From Rhipicephalus microplus (Eukaryota; Arthropoda; Arachnida; Ixodida; Ixodidae), in the NCBI RefSeq assembly GCF_043290135.1, contig NC_134710.1, positions 372,001 to 436,000 on the forward strand: a DNA stretch of 64,000 bases, read 5' to 3'. Every line of letters starts with the position of its first letter. The first letter of the stretch is position 1. The notes beneath the pieces are model-generated. The model searched no databases. It worked only from the letters and a program-made list of their open reading frames with translations, and was not told the DNA's origin. Positions 18,720 to 30,215 of the stretch are shown one piece after another. Position numbers and translations under genes: made by a program.

Positions 18720-21015
18720 GTTCGCGCATAGAATGGCTTGAGGCGCACGATATGGACGACTTCAGGTCGAGCACGGTGCCATTGAAAGTTTGTAATGCCA
18801 TTGGGAACAACCTCGTAGTCGAGTGGGCCGAGACATCGAATGACTCTGTACGGTTCAAAGTACCCTCGCGGAAGTTTTTGATTGAGATCACGTTACTGTA
18901 TCGGCGTCCATACCCAGACACGGTCCCTGGGCTGGTACTCAACTAAGCTTTGTCGAAGATTGCAATGGCGGCTGTCGGTTGCCTGCTGATTCTTGATGCG
19001 CAGGCGGGTGAGTTGACGAGCTTCTTCCACGCGCTGAAGGTAGGCAGTGATGTCGAGATTCTCTTCGTCAGCGACATTTGGAAGCATAGCGTTGAGCATC
19101 GTTGCCGGGCTCTTTCCATAGACCAACTTGTATGGCGTTATCTGCATCATTTCTTGGACGGTCATATTGTACACGAAGGTCAGGTATGGAAGGATTTCAT
19201 TCCATGTCTTGTGCTCGACGTCGACGTACATAGGCAGCATATCAGCGATGGTCTTATGTCTTAGACATACGGTGAGGCAGTTGGTCTGTGGATGGTAGGC
19301 GGTGGTGCGGCGGGGACTGGCTGTAACTCGGGATCGCTTGAGTTAGGTCTTCCGTAAAGGCCGTACCTGCATCAGTAATCACGACCTGTGGAGCTCCGTA
19401 ACGCAGAACAATGTTCTCGACGAAGAACCTTGTTACCTTGGAGGCACTGCCTTTGAGGAGGGCCTGTGTTTTGGCGTAGCATGTGAGGTAGTCAGTGGCA
19501 TTAATGATCCATTTGTTCCCGGAATTCGACGTCGGGAACGACCCCAGTAAGTTCATGCCGATTTGCTGGAACGGCTGGAGAGGTGGCTCGATGAGCTGGA
19601 GAAGTGCGGCTGGCCTAGTCGGCGGTGTCTTTCATTGCTGACAGTTGTAGCAGGTCCTGACGTAGCAAGTGACATCTGGGGAAAGTCATGGCCAGTAGTA
19701 CTTTTCCTGTATTCTTGTGAGCGTACGGGAGACACCAAGGTGTCCAGCCATCGGTTCGTGTAGGGCCTCGAGTACTGGTCTCACTATTGAAGGAACCACT
19801 AGAAGGTGGTCCGCTCAAAAGGACGAGAAGTTCTTCTTTAAGAGAACTCTGTTTCGCAAGAAGAACGACTCCAGTCTTCTCTTGAAAACATTCAGAACAG
19901 TCGTGCTGCTATCCTCGAGGTATTCCACAAGGCTTTTGAGTTACGAGTCAGCTCGCTGCTGCTCGGCAAAGTCGTCAACAGTGATTGTTCCTAAGAAGCT
20001 GTCCTTATCCAGGCTGTCGGGCAGGGGTGGTTAGACGGGTGCACGAGACGAGCAGTCGGCGTCAGTGTTTTCTAGACTTGTAAACGATGATCACGTCGAA
20101 TTCTCGAAGTCTGAGGCTCCATTGTGCGAAGCGACCCGATGGGTTTTCAAGTTAGCCAGCCAATACAAGCCTGGTGGTCGCTCACAACTTTGAAAGGCCT
20201 ACCGTAGAGGCAGGGGCGAAACTTTGATGCTGCCCAGATGATGGCAAAGCGCTCCTTTTTTGTTGTGGAATGGTTGACCTCGGCCTTGGATAGCAACCGG
20301 CTAGCATAACTGATAACCCTTTCCATGCTGCCATTCCTTTGCACAAGGACGGTGCCGAGTCCTACGCTGCTTGCGTTGGTGTGTACTTCTGTTTCAGTGT
20401 ATTCGTTGAAATGCGCAAGTATTGGTGGTGTCTGGAGGCGTTGTTTCAATTCCTGAAATGCTTCCTCTTGTGCGGCTTCACACCTGAATTCGACGTTCCT
20501 TTGCATGAGATGAGTTAGCGGTTCGGCGATCTGTGAAAAACGTCTGATAAAGCGCCTGTAGTAGGCGCACGATCCGAGGAATTGCCGTACAGACTTCTTG
20601 TCAGTGGGCTGCGGAAAATCAGCTATTTCAGCTGTTTTCCGCGGGTCGAGACGAACTTCAGACTTGCTTATCAGGTGTCCCAGGAACAACAAGTCCTCGT
20701 ACACGAAGTGGCACTTTTCTGGCTTCAGAGTTAGTCCATAGGTGTTGATAGCTTAAAGTGCTGCTTCAAGGCACCGGAGATGCTCCTTGAAGCTGGAGGA
20801 AAACACGACGACGTCATCAAAGTACATGAGGCAAGTCTGCCATTTCAATCCAGCCAGCACGGTCTCCATAACACGCTGGACTGTCGCAGGCGCCGAGCAA
20901 AGACCAAATGGCATGACCTTAAACTCTAAGAGGCCATCTTGCGTGATTAAGTCCATCTTCCCTCGATCTCTCTGATCAACCACAATTTGCCTGTAGCCCG
21001 TTTTGAGGTCTCCAA
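18720..21015 (-). pseudogene. Pol of second gypsy element (RT, RNase H, integrase)
   Basis: Read right to left: RT from about 21010, with VMPFGLCSAPATVQRVMET and a catalytic box YFDDVVVFSS (about 20815). The RT thumb and RNase H follow at 20704-20147 (FLGSCAYYRRFIRRFSQIAE, VISYASRLLSKAE). Then integrase: NKWIINATDYLTCYAKTQAL (about 19500), YGAPQVVITDAGTAFTEDL (about 19390) and FVYNMTVQEMMQITPYKLVY (about 19150). The tail region ends about 18720. Frames change between these blocks and stops are frequent. Known gypsy order (RT before integrase), in contrast to the element at 7514. Confidence 0.88.
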
Positions 21016-21219
21016 ATCCACATCACGACCCCATGACATCTGGTGGAGGTGTTGCATAGCAAAGGCACTGTCATTGTCGCCGTGGTCGACGACATTTTGG
21101 TCTAGCTCGCGGCTAACTTGCTGCTCGTGGCTGGCGTCGGTGTCTTCTTCGTGGCGTGGGCTGGGTTCAGGGCTCGACGGGGGCGACTGGTACGTGGAAG
21201 AAGCAGCACCTCCCCCAAA

Positions 21220-21609
21220 TGTCACAGGATCGTGACGTGAATGAAGCGAGCAGACTGCAGGTCAAATAATAAGCTGTTTATTTGGACTAAACTTGTGACC
21301 ACGTAAACAGAAAGTCAGATTACAGCTAGACACTAGCACTGATAGCGGCGAGCAGAGCGTCGGCTGTCGATCAACTGACAAACGGTGAAGCGTGTCGGCA
21401 TTTATACACTTGCTATCGAATATTCTAGCATTACCGCTAGCAGCAACGTAGGTTCCAGAGTAATCTGTTATGTTCACAAAGTGTGCGTAAACTTAACAAA
21501 ACGATCTACTGCTGTCTCGAAGCTTCTCTAGCAGTGTAGGCATGGTTTGCGCTGTGAATCACTGACAGTAAAACGGGGTGATGACAAAACATGACAAGAA
21601 AATGTGGCA
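21220..21609 (-). repeat. LTR copy B (5' LTR of second gypsy)
   Basis: 390 bp, + strand ends TGTCACAGGATCGTGACG and AATGTGGCA. A 9-bp spacer, TTTGGCAGA, separates it from copy C. Confidence 0.88.
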
Positions 21610-21851
21610 TTTGGCAGATGTCACCGGGTGCTGACGTGGATGAAGGGAGCAGACTGCAGGCCGAATAATAAGCTGTTTATTTGGACCGAACTTATGGCCA
21701 CGTAAAAATAAAGTCAGATTACAGCCAGACACTAGCACTAATAGCGGCGAGCTGAGCGTCGGCTGTGGATCAACTGACAAGTGGTGAAGCGTGTCAGCAT
21801 TTATACACTTGCCATCGAATATTCTAGCGTTATCGCTAGAGGCGACGTACG

Positions 21852-23402
21852 ACGGTAAAATGGGCCAGTTGGTTAGGATCCATCGTGAACTTTCTTACAG
21901 CGCAACTCCAGAAAAAGTATAGGACAGGGAAGGAGTAGAACAGAAGAAAAGACGGCGCTGACTCACAACTGTTGTTTATTGAAAAAAACGGGGTGAAAAG
22001 TATATATATTGGTACCGGCAGCCTACACCACAACATGCGCAGAATACGAGGTGCACCGAGGTAGCGTTATCACACTCATGCCAATAAACAAGCTTGGCCT
22101 AAATAACTTATTTCTTTTTCATGCAGTGTGACGGATGGTTCACTAACGCACTTGCTACCCCTAATCTTTATATGATATGCCTCAGCGATTTCTCTAGTTA
22201 GCTGGTTAGGATGCTTCAAAAATGGGACGACAGCCGCATGACCTGCAATGTTCCGGCAGATGAAGTCGCGCGATCCCTTGAAGAGATAACTCATGCTCCC
22301 TTAAATGAACATTCACACATCGTTTCGTTTGTCCCACGTACTCCCTGCCACACGATAATGGAGTTAAATACACAGCTTTTTTTACGCATGCAATGTACTT
22401 GTTTTTGATTCACAGCGCATCTTCCTTTGGCCTGTTTGTTCCTCAGCGCATTATCAACCATCGGGCAAATGCGACCTACCTTATGTTTGGCGGAAAAAAG
22501 AACGTCGACACCATACCTTGAGCCTACGTTTTTCAGCCCATGCGCCCATTTGTGTATATAAGGAAAAACTGCTCTTTTTCTTTTTCCATCGGAATTTTCT
22601 TGAGCTCATCTGTGTTTCACAAGCTTAACGCTCCGAACCATTGACTCGCACACAGACGAAATCACCTTGTCAGGATACCCAGCATCTACTAAGCGTTTTA
22701 CCTGGTTATTAAAAGCAGTATTCGACACATGCACACAGCGTTTCCTCAGCGATGCATTTAAAATTGTCTTTGCAATCGCTCTCTTCACAATCTTAGAATG
22801 GCCAGACTTGTAGTTTAAGATAGGCTTAACTGATCTTGGCTCATATTTCCAACACAAATGATCTTTACGAAAAGTTAGCTTTAGGTCCAGAAACTGTAGC
22901 TCGTAATCCTTAAAGACTTCGTGGGTGAAGGTGAGGCCTATACCATGTTCACTGAACAATTTAAGAGTCGACGATTTTGTAATTTTTTCCCACAATGACA
23001 TTCACCATAAGGACATTGACCACATTCTTAAATTGACAGCCGTCATGCGGCTGTCGTCCCATTTTTGAAGCATTCTAACCAGCTAACTAGAGAAATCGCT
23101 GAGGCATATCATATAAAGATTAGGGGTAGCAAGTGCGTTAGTGAACCATCCGTCACACTGCATGAAAAAGAAATAAGTTATTTAGGCCAAGCTTGTTTAT
23201 TGGCATGAGTGTGATAACGCTATCTCGGTACACCTCGTATTCTGCGCATGTTGTGGTGTAGGCTGCCGGTACCTATATATATACTTTTCACCCCGTTTTT
23301 TCCAATAAACAACAGTTGTGAGTCAGCGCCGTCTTTTTTTCTGTTCTACTCCTTCCCTGTCCTATATTTTTTTTGGTGTTGCGCTGTAAGAAAGTTCACG
23401 AT
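21852..23402 (-). mobile_element. Penelope-like element with inverted partial copy (fold-back)
   Basis: A 1551-bp PLE insertion with a perfect 10-bp TSD, GCGACGTACG, at 21842-21851 and 23403-23412. The coding part reads on the minus strand. Its ends are a 361-bp inverted repeat (21882-22242 and 23042-23402), nearly identical between arms. The left end has 30 unpaired bases more (21852-21881). Read on the minus strand these pass through the PLE start codon and encode MDPNQLAH, the same kind of ORF start as at 7087. So one end is a 3' end plus the first codons of a following copy. Confidence 0.88.
22076..23001 (-). pseudogene. Penelope-like ORF C-terminal half
   Basis: The minus strand reads the PLE region after the RT catalytic box (GIGLTFTHEVFKDYELQFLD; AFNNQVKRLVDAGYPDKVIS; 23001-22606). 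Frame breaks follow, then the end of the nuclease region (LTREIAEAYHIKIRGSKCVS, about 22200). The usual RT core is missing because the copy is 5'-truncated. The GIY-YIG centre around 22300-22560 is frame-broken; YIGQT-like sequence is not intact. Dead copy. Confidence 0.8.
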
Positions 23403-23578
23403 GCGACGTACGTTCTAGAGTAATCTGTAATGTTCACGAAGTGGGCGTAATATTAACAAAATGATTTACTGCCATTCCGAAGCTTCTCGAACAGTGTAGG
23501 CATGGTTTGCGCTGTAAAATATTTACAGTGAAACGGGGTGATGACAAAACATGACAAGAGAATGTGGCATTTGGCATA

Positions 23579-23951
23579 TGTCACGGGGTGGTGACGTAGA
23601 CGAAGAGAGCAGACTGCAGGTCGTGTAATAAACTGTTTATTTGGACCGAACTTGGGCCACATAAAAGGAAAACAAGACGCTGGCACTGATAACGACAAGC
23701 AGAGCGTCGGCCGTCAATCAACTGACAAGCGGCGAAGCGTGTGGGCATTTATCACTTTCCATCGAATATTCTAGTGTTATCACTAGCGGGGACGTAGGTT
23801 CCAGAGTAATCTGTTTTGTTCACGAAGTGGGCGTAGTCTTAACAAAATGATCTTCTGCCGTCTTGAAGCTTCTCAGTGTAGGCATGTTTTGTGCTGTCAA
23901 TTACCAACAGTGAAACGGGGTGATAACAAAACATGACAAGAGAATGTGGCA
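23579..23951 (-). repeat. LTR copy D
   Basis: 373 bp, begins TGTCACGGGGTGGTGACG and ends AATGTGGCA on the + strand. It abuts the resumed older gypsy at 23952 (ATATGCAGTTTGCCCC). Confidence 0.85.
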
Positions 23952-24357
23952 ATATGCAGTTTGCCCCAGGTGATCATATGCTCCACTAACCTTGTCGCCG
24001 TGTAGGTCTCTCCGAAAAACTCTTGTCCCGCTACGCCGGACCCTACCTAGTCTTACGTCAAGTTAGCGACATGAACTACGAGAGTGTGCCATTGCACTTT
24101 GATACGCCACCAAGTTCACGACCTTTGACAGGGTGCATGTTTCGCACATGAAACTATTTCTCTCGCACTTCTCCGGACTCTCACAGAGACGGCGCTCCAT
24201 AGCGCGGGAGTCCTGCTATGGAGATGAAGTGAAGGAAGACGAAGGGCAGAAGGAGCTGACTGGCGCGCGAGTGTGTCAATAAGTCATCGTGGTTCTTGCC
24301 TGTGTTTTTCCTCTGTAAATTCATTGTACATAAGCCACCAACCCCGTAACATTATGC
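23952..24357 (+). pseudogene. Older gypsy element, right part
   Basis: Resumes the reading interrupted at 18211: FAPGDHMLH-type sequence followed by GLSEKLLSRYAGPYLVLRQV (about 24010), the region after the integrase core in gypsy elements. The following 250 bp (stops, GC-rich then TGTTTTTCCTCTGTAAATTC and CCCGTAACATT) may be the end of the ORF and part of an LTR, but no second LTR is in view. Confidence 0.75.
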
Positions 24358-24903
24358 AGAGTCGTACCTTATTCACAAGTTTAGTACGCTTCAGCCAGCG
24401 GGTATAAATGTTTCAAAGGGGACTCCCGAGTTCATGCGATATGGTGCATACGCAACGAAAACCGATAAGTGTTGAGTGCCCCTTCCTCACATCACGCAGG
24501 CCAAATAATCATCTCAACTTCACCCGCATCTTTGGTAACAAAAAAGTATTTAATACATCAGCACTAACGCAAGCCATCTGCATGTGGAATGATCTTCCCG
24601 ATGATATCGCCTCTGATAGTAAACCTAAAACGTTTCGACACCAAGTTGAGATTTTTTTTCAATATAGCGTTGTAAGTTATTTTCTCTTTCTCCTTTATCG
24701 TTTAACTTCCAAGCTCTTTAATGCTGTGAAGTGTTGCACGTTCTTTCGATTTTTGTGAACTGTTCAATTGGTGACTGAATGCACTCTTAATTTTTTAATG
24801 AAGCACTATAGCGTTGTTCTTGGTGTTTATTTCCGATTTTCACAGCAACCCCCCTTACTCAATACCTTTGGGCCTTAAAGTATTTTTCAATAAATAAATA
24901 AAT
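24358..24903 (+). mobile_element. CR1-type LINE 3' end
   Basis: The frame 24408-24758 reads a LINE ORF2 C-terminus: RIFGNKKVFNTSALTQAIC then MWNDLPDDIASDSKPKTFRH, the W-N-x-L-P block found after the RT in CR1/Jockey-type elements. A 3' UTR and AATAAATAAATAAAT tail end the copy at about 24903. It is 5'-truncated to about 0.5 kb. The clade is my best guess from the short C-terminus. Confidence 0.7.
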
Positions 24904-25914
24904 CTAATAAACAAGTCTTCCAGGAATTTCTAACTTACCATTGTTATATGATGCTTTCTTCCAACAAGCATTACCCAGCAACACATAAACTGCATAAACG
25001 GCGTCTTTCGTTAAAGTTGTGCTTGTGATTATCTTTATAATTTCGCATTCAGTTTTATGCCTTTTATAATATTTCTGTCACAAGGACTGGTATATTAAAT
25101 GTGTTGTTCATCTTACCAAGTGTAAGTTAGCAGTGTTTATGGTATGTCTGCTAAATTTAATAATAACTATTAATATTTATCAAATGCTTAAACGATGCTT
25201 TAAACTAGGAGTCACATACAATGGTTTTCTGTTTTTTGGTGGCATTTGTTCTGCTTCAAAAACACTTATGGCTGCTTCATAGCAGCATCTTGTCTGCCCC
25301 AGAATCTACTTCAAGAAGCAAAATGTTGCTTCTATCTCTGAATAAGCTTTCTTTCTGAGACATCCCCATGGATTTTCTTTTGGCTGCCTGCTACAAATAG
25401 GTGGTTGTCCATTCGCCTTTGATATACTAATTTCAAGCATAAACTGTGCACCCAAGCAAGTGCAGAATATGTACAGCAATCTAGACAATTCATTCAGGCA
25501 GTGCAAAGGCTTGTCTACCAGGCTACACGATGTACTACTTTTTAATGACAATTTAATAACACGAATCTTGTACAAATTGTCAAAAGAATGTCAATTTGGT
25601 CACTATTATTTGTAGTCTTTCCATTTTTATGGGGATCTAATCGCACATTTTGTGTGATTGTTAATCCCTTTTGTCTTTTCTCTTCTTTTTCTAAAATGGT
25701 CGACAACCAGTAGTTTGGGATACCTTGGCTTGTTAACCTAGAGGCAGCCTTGCTTATTAACTTCTCATATCTCATTGTTGGATCTCATTGTTGGTGGCAT
25801 TGAACTGGGCAAAATTTTGCTTTTCATGTCAGCTTAATTGAACTGTAAAGTCAACACTATTTGGTGGCTTTCTTGAAGTTGTACAGCAACGTGCATATGT
25901 CCTTTTGATTGTAG
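24904..25914. other. Intron sequence with no recognised feature
   Basis: AT-rich; no family motif seen. It ends in the pyrimidine tract and acceptor of the exon at 25915. Confidence 0.4.
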
Positions 25915-25997
25915 GGTTTGCAATCTGAGGACCAGGGGGATAAGCCCAAGCATGTTCTGTTTGACGATGACGAGGATGATTTGTTCTCTGCTACCAA
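25915..25997 (+). CDS. WASHC2: WASH complex subunit 2 (FAM21)-like, internal exon c
   Basis: The clearest exon of the set. It follows a CCTTTTGATTGTAG acceptor and ends at ACCAA|GTAAGT, a strong donor. In phase 0 it reads GLQSEDQGDKPKHVLFDDDE, then DDLFSAT. LFDDDEDDLF is a textbook LFa motif of the FAM21 tail (L-F, acidic run, L-F), the element through which the subunit binds retromer VPS35. It is 83 nt long, enters in phase 0 as exon b leaves, and carries two bases (AA) to the exon at 35116. No stop occurs in the frame. Confidence 0.8.
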
Positions 25998-26910
25998 GTA
26001 AGTGAGCTTTTCCTTTATATTTGTTTAACCCTTCCTCTTCCTTCATTACGTCTCCCTTACTATAGTTTCCTACAGTATTTACTAGAAGAATTTCTGGCAC
26101 ACCAATTGTTCAGCCACCATGAGAATGATGACACAGATTGACCTGATATTCGTGCATGGGACTTCAGGCAAACCTTTGTTATTTGTTTTAGAAAAAAAAA
26201 TTATAAACTTTGTGGAGGTTAATGTTGTGAGGTGGAACATTTGCCGACATTTCTACAAAGCAGCTCCAGGCTACAATGCAATTGCCACAATGAAGCTGAG
26301 ACCAAGCCATGTAGTACTATTCATCTTCGCCTTGCTGGCTCAAGTGCCATGCATTGTAGCTCATCTCTACTCCCTCCAGTGCAAGATTATCCTCTATGCC
26401 CCTTTTCCAGTGCAGGATAGCAAACCAGATAGTCCTGGTTAACCTTTCGTTCTCTTAAATATGATTTTACTAATTACTCAGAAAGAATTGTACTAGGAAA
26501 CATAGTCATACTCAAGTAATCTGACAAAGGATTTGCTATCAGTCAGGGGAAAAAGATCTTTGCTTGGTCGGTAATATGGTATGCTATAACCTAGAATAAA
26601 GGGTCAGTTAAGCATCAAGACAGTGTGCATCTGCCTACACTATTCACGGCTTATAAGTGGAAATCCTAGTTTGGTCACATCAGGCCAGAACCAGGAAAAC
26701 TGAGGCATGGAAATGTTTGGAGGCCTTTTACCCGGAAAAAAAAAAAATTTTTCAATGATATCTCTGCTTCCAATTTAAAAGCAAGATGCATTTCATTACT
26801 AAATTTAATTGCCAGGTTATTATCGGTTTCACACAAGTTGTGAACTTAGGTGATTTAACGAACATTATGTATTCAGTAAAAGGAAGAAAATTATTATTCC
26901 TGTTGCTACT
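25998..26910. other. Intron sequence with no recognised feature
   Basis: An open frame at 26119-26442 (107 codons) has no family motif, exon-like ends or codon signal that I trust, and is left out as a gene. Confidence 0.4.
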
Positions 26911-27072
26911 ACACCTAAACCTCGATGTAAAGAATTATAGGCTCTAACGAAGTAAGCGACCAATAGCTTTACCATAGATACAGCGTTAAAAATAATCGTT
27001 TATAATAAATCTTCGTATATAACCAAGTATTTTTATGGAAGATGTGGGTTTGTTATAATGAGGTTTGAGTGT
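26911..27072. mobile_element. Short pogo-like MITE, degenerate
   Basis: ACACCTAAACCTCGATGTAA at the left and the complement of ACACTCAAACCTCATTATAA at the right are imperfect inverted ends about 160 bp apart. Both resemble the AACCTCGATATA ends of the pogo-like elements at 58849 and 60464. No coding sequence. Confidence 0.5.
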
Positions 27073-27507
27073 GTTATTTATTACTGTTTCTACTCTTTCA
27101 GGGAACGGCAATTAATCATTCTTGACTATAGTACCACGGTTCTGTAGCTTTCACAAATCATTTTTCTAGGTTGAGAAGACATGGCAGACATGGCAAAAAT
27201 GTACATTTGCATTCATATCAGTAGAGTCAGCTCCTAAGCCAGCACCTGCTGGATTGTCAGGCAATCGCAGTATTCTTAAGCTGCGAAATTTGGTACAGAT
27301 GAAAAGTTTTGTGGCACTCCATTAACTACTTTTTAAAAAGTGCTTTTAAAACATGCGGTGGCTCTACTCCGATTTTCAGTTGCACTGCAGCGGTTGCACA
27401 TTGTAGAAAAAAAAAGTGATTGTAAGTGCTCTTAAGCCTGAACTGGCTGCACATGTTTCAGTGTCCAGAAACTTGATTTCTAAAAACACTTGAGGAAGCT
27501 AAGTGTA

Positions 27508-28409
27508 TCGTATTTACTCGTGTAATTCTCGCACTCGCATAATTCTCCCACCCCCCCCCCATCGCCCAACAAAAATATGATTTTTTTTTCTCGAGTAATT
27601 ATCGCACCCCTGTGAATTGCCACAATAATGTCGTCTGCTCGTTCCAGCTGTTGATGATGATAGCGCACGGCATCTGGCACCATCTCTTAAGCATTAAGCA
27701 TACTATTATTGCACGGAGGTTCAATCCAATCCAAGCCAAAGCGGCATGTGCACATTGCGGCGTGTTTTGATTGTTGTGTTGGTAATTTTGTCACGTTATG
27801 AAGCGATACTGAAGCTACACGGCTGCCTTCAACTTGAAAGTGATTGATCATGCACTAAACAATGGCAATAGGGTCGCCACTAGGCCCTTTGGAGTTGACG
27901 AGTTTTCTGTTCCCTACTGGTGACGGCAGCTGAAAACCACCAAGACTCGTTGGGCCTGCCGTGTGCATGAGACTGGAATTGATGGTAAACTTTATTTCTT
28001 CAGAAGGAAACTGTGGACGATTCTGTTAAATAGCCATCAGTCCAATACTAACATCCTACGCTTATCATTTGAGGGCGCCTGTTGATGACGACCGCTTCTG
28101 CAATGCTCGCAATGCCCACAAGCTTTGCGTATGATGTTCTAATTCTCGACTATATGCTTGCACTTTTTGTGTCTCAAATAAATCTTGCCTTGTTTTGATC
28201 CTCTGCTTTTATTGATGAGGTAAATTTTAATTAGTACCACTCAAAGCTTGCTGTTAGTTGCTAGTGTGAGAATCTCAATTTGCAGCCACTTCATTTTCTT
28301 TTTCGCTCTACGTTTTCGTGGAAAGTTTTCGCCGCGTAATTTTCGCACCCCCCAACTTTTCATCAGTTTTCCGCCAAAAAAAGTGCGAGTATTATGCAAG
28401 TAAATACGG
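27508..28409 (+). mobile_element. Pogo/Tigger-like DNA transposon remnant, family 2
   Basis: About 0.9 kb with inverted ends: TCGTATTTACTCGTGTAATT at the left and the complement of CCGTATTTACTTGCATAATA at the right, each flanked by TA. The inside at about 27800-27920 reads, with breaks, FKLKV-like sequence and NNGNRVATRPFGVDEFSV, the helix-turn-helix start of pogo/Tigger-type transposases. There are several stops and most of the catalytic region is missing. A second member of this family is at 37416-38791. Confidence 0.65.
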
Positions 28410-28411
28410 TA

Positions 28412-29467
28412 TCTAACCAACATGAACATTTGGTAAATCAATTCTGAGGAATCCTGATATGGTGGCTTTGTAAGGCAAGGAAAGTTCGCACAGCTTGCAG
28501 AAAGGCTGGGTCACTGCAGGACTCGTGGATGAAGGTAACAAGGAGAGCAAATGCTGTTTCATGAAGATGATGTGCCACATACCAAACTATACTCTTTTAA
28601 CTGCAAGAAAAAAATCATTTCACCCCCCGTACTATGATAAACGGGTATGCACCACAGAAATTTAGTTAACCCCCTGCTCACCACTGGTCCACAAGAAATG
28701 GAGAAGGCAACAGTTAGCCCTGCAAACGGGTAGGGATCACAGAAAATTGTGTGGCCTATAAGAAAACCATCCTCATTATAAATGGGTATGTGCCTGTGAT
28801 GCAGGTTTGCAGTTAACTAAATCATTGCTTAGAGAGAAAGCCTCAGAGCTAAGAAATGACGGAGCAGTTTGAAATAAAAACAAGAAAAGTAGAAATTTTA
28901 AGCATAATGAAGGAAAAAAGAGATAGTTACAAAGTACACCCTGAGCCTAAGCTGACAAACTAAAACGTGTCCTATACGTTATCCCGCTATAATGTTTGTT
29001 AAAATACATAGTCCCCAGTGGCGTTGACGGCAGTGGTGGCTCGGTGGCTTGAGGCAGCAGACGCTGGCGATGTCTCAGCGGCTGGAGTCATGTGCTGACC
29101 AGCACGTCGATGCTTGGTGGAAGACGAGGTAGTTCTTGCTCTCGCAAAAACTATGGCTGCTTTCCAAAACTCGCTCATTTCGAGGAGACCAACGCCACCC
29201 GGAAGATTCCGCCCTCCAGGGGTGGTTTGGGACCATAGTCGAGGCTCAGACACCTGGGACGTGACCTTCAACAGTCACGGCCTGAATACTGGAAGGCTGT
29301 GTACCTCAGAATTCACCCTGGGCAGATTGAGCATCCTGGCCTTGTCTGCCTTCACACTTTCGGGTTCGGAACCAGACACCAAAGTCTCGCTACACCATTG
29401 GATCTTCTCTCCAGCCTGCTTGACACCATTCTGTCCTCAACTCATTTTTGACTGTCTCGTCTTCCTT
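28412..29467. other. Intron sequence, unassigned
   Basis: No recognised gene. The open frame at 29114-29494 (126 codons) and its minus-strand partner lie in a moderately GC-rich block (about 29000-29300) that may be an unlisted repeat; no domain is visible. Confidence 0.35.
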
Positions 29468-29470
29468 TTA

Positions 29471-29738
29471 GGGGCGAAGCTCCTCTTAGTCTAACGTTGT
29501 CTTTCATCAGGGGTAACTGGCAGTATCAGACAGACAGACAAACAGATAGACTGACTGGCGGACGGAGAGATGGATGTACAGATTAACGGACAGACTGAAG
29601 CCTGGATGGAAGCACGGACGGACCCACAGACGGTTAAGATGGGTAGACGGATGGATCGATGCACGGACAGACGGTTGACAGACTGACACACAGATGGACA
29701 GACAGACAAACTTGCAGACAGGTGGACGCTTCGCCCCA
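29471..29738. mobile_element. Microsatellite-bearing element with short inverted ends
   Basis: The left end AGGGGCGAAGCTCCTC and right end GGACGCTTCGCCCC form an inverted repeat with 10 perfect pairs (GGGGCGAAGC / GCTTCGCCCC). Between them is about 200 bp of diverged ACAG/GACG tetranucleotide repeat. This looks like a small non-autonomous element with a microsatellite core. Its superfamily is unknown to me and no TSD was clear. Confidence 0.55.
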
Positions 29739-30215
29739 CTCATCATCATTCACTTCGTGGATATGCTGTGATTTTTTATTGCTCGTGCCTTCTTCCCGTT
29801 TGTTTTTATAAGGGCCTTGGGCATGCAAACTTTTGCACGAACTTTTTCTTCTTTCAACGGGCCGTAGTTTAATGCGTGACATTTTGCACCAACGTCATCG
29901 CCTCTCCGCCGCTCAATTGAGAAGCATTTCTGCCGTCACTTTCGAGCACGTTGTACACAACACCACGGTGCCACCACACTTCACAAACATCATTGTTTCA
30001 TTATACTAAACCACTACACCGCAATGGGCCCCTTTATGGGAAAGTTTTTATGCACAAAAACTGCTGCTCAGTTCTTGGATGAAGTCACTCATAAAAAAAT
30101 ACAGAAGGCCGAAAGCCGAAGTTGTCCAGTTGCATTATGTCAGCGGTTTACTGCACTGTGCGGTTTACTGCAGAGATGTAATCTCATCGTGGTTAAATAT
30201 TGCACCAGTGTGTAG
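29739..30215. other. Unassigned intron sequence
   Basis: No motif or repeat family recognised. Confidence 0.35.

Larger units (their letters stand above)
18212..21609 (-). mobile_element. Second gypsy retrotransposon, decayed, gag deleted
   Basis: An LTR element on the minus strand: 5' LTR at 21220-21609, 3' LTR at 18212-18596, and a purine tract (AAAGGGGGG on the minus strand) next to the 3' LTR at 18597-18606. The internal region has RT, RNase H and integrase but almost no gag, so it carries a large deletion. Together with the extra LTR copies to the right (to 23951) it lies in the older gypsy. The outer flanks CTAT (18208-18211) and ATAT (23952-23955) look like a 4-bp TSD with one change. 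The LTRs differ at many positions, so it is old. Confidence 0.85.
21619..23569 (-). repeat. LTR copy C, split by a Penelope insertion
   Basis: The left part, 21619-21851, and right part, 23413-23569, together make one LTR of the A/B/D family. The gap is the fold-back PLE, flanked by the 10-bp duplication GCGACGTACG. Another 9-bp spacer, TTTGGCATA (23570-23578), follows. Confidence 0.88.

Noticed and set aside
29114..29494. 126-codon open frame on the + strand as a host gene
   Set aside because: No domain, no exon-like ends, composition unlike a conserved protein, and part of it reaches the microsatellite element.
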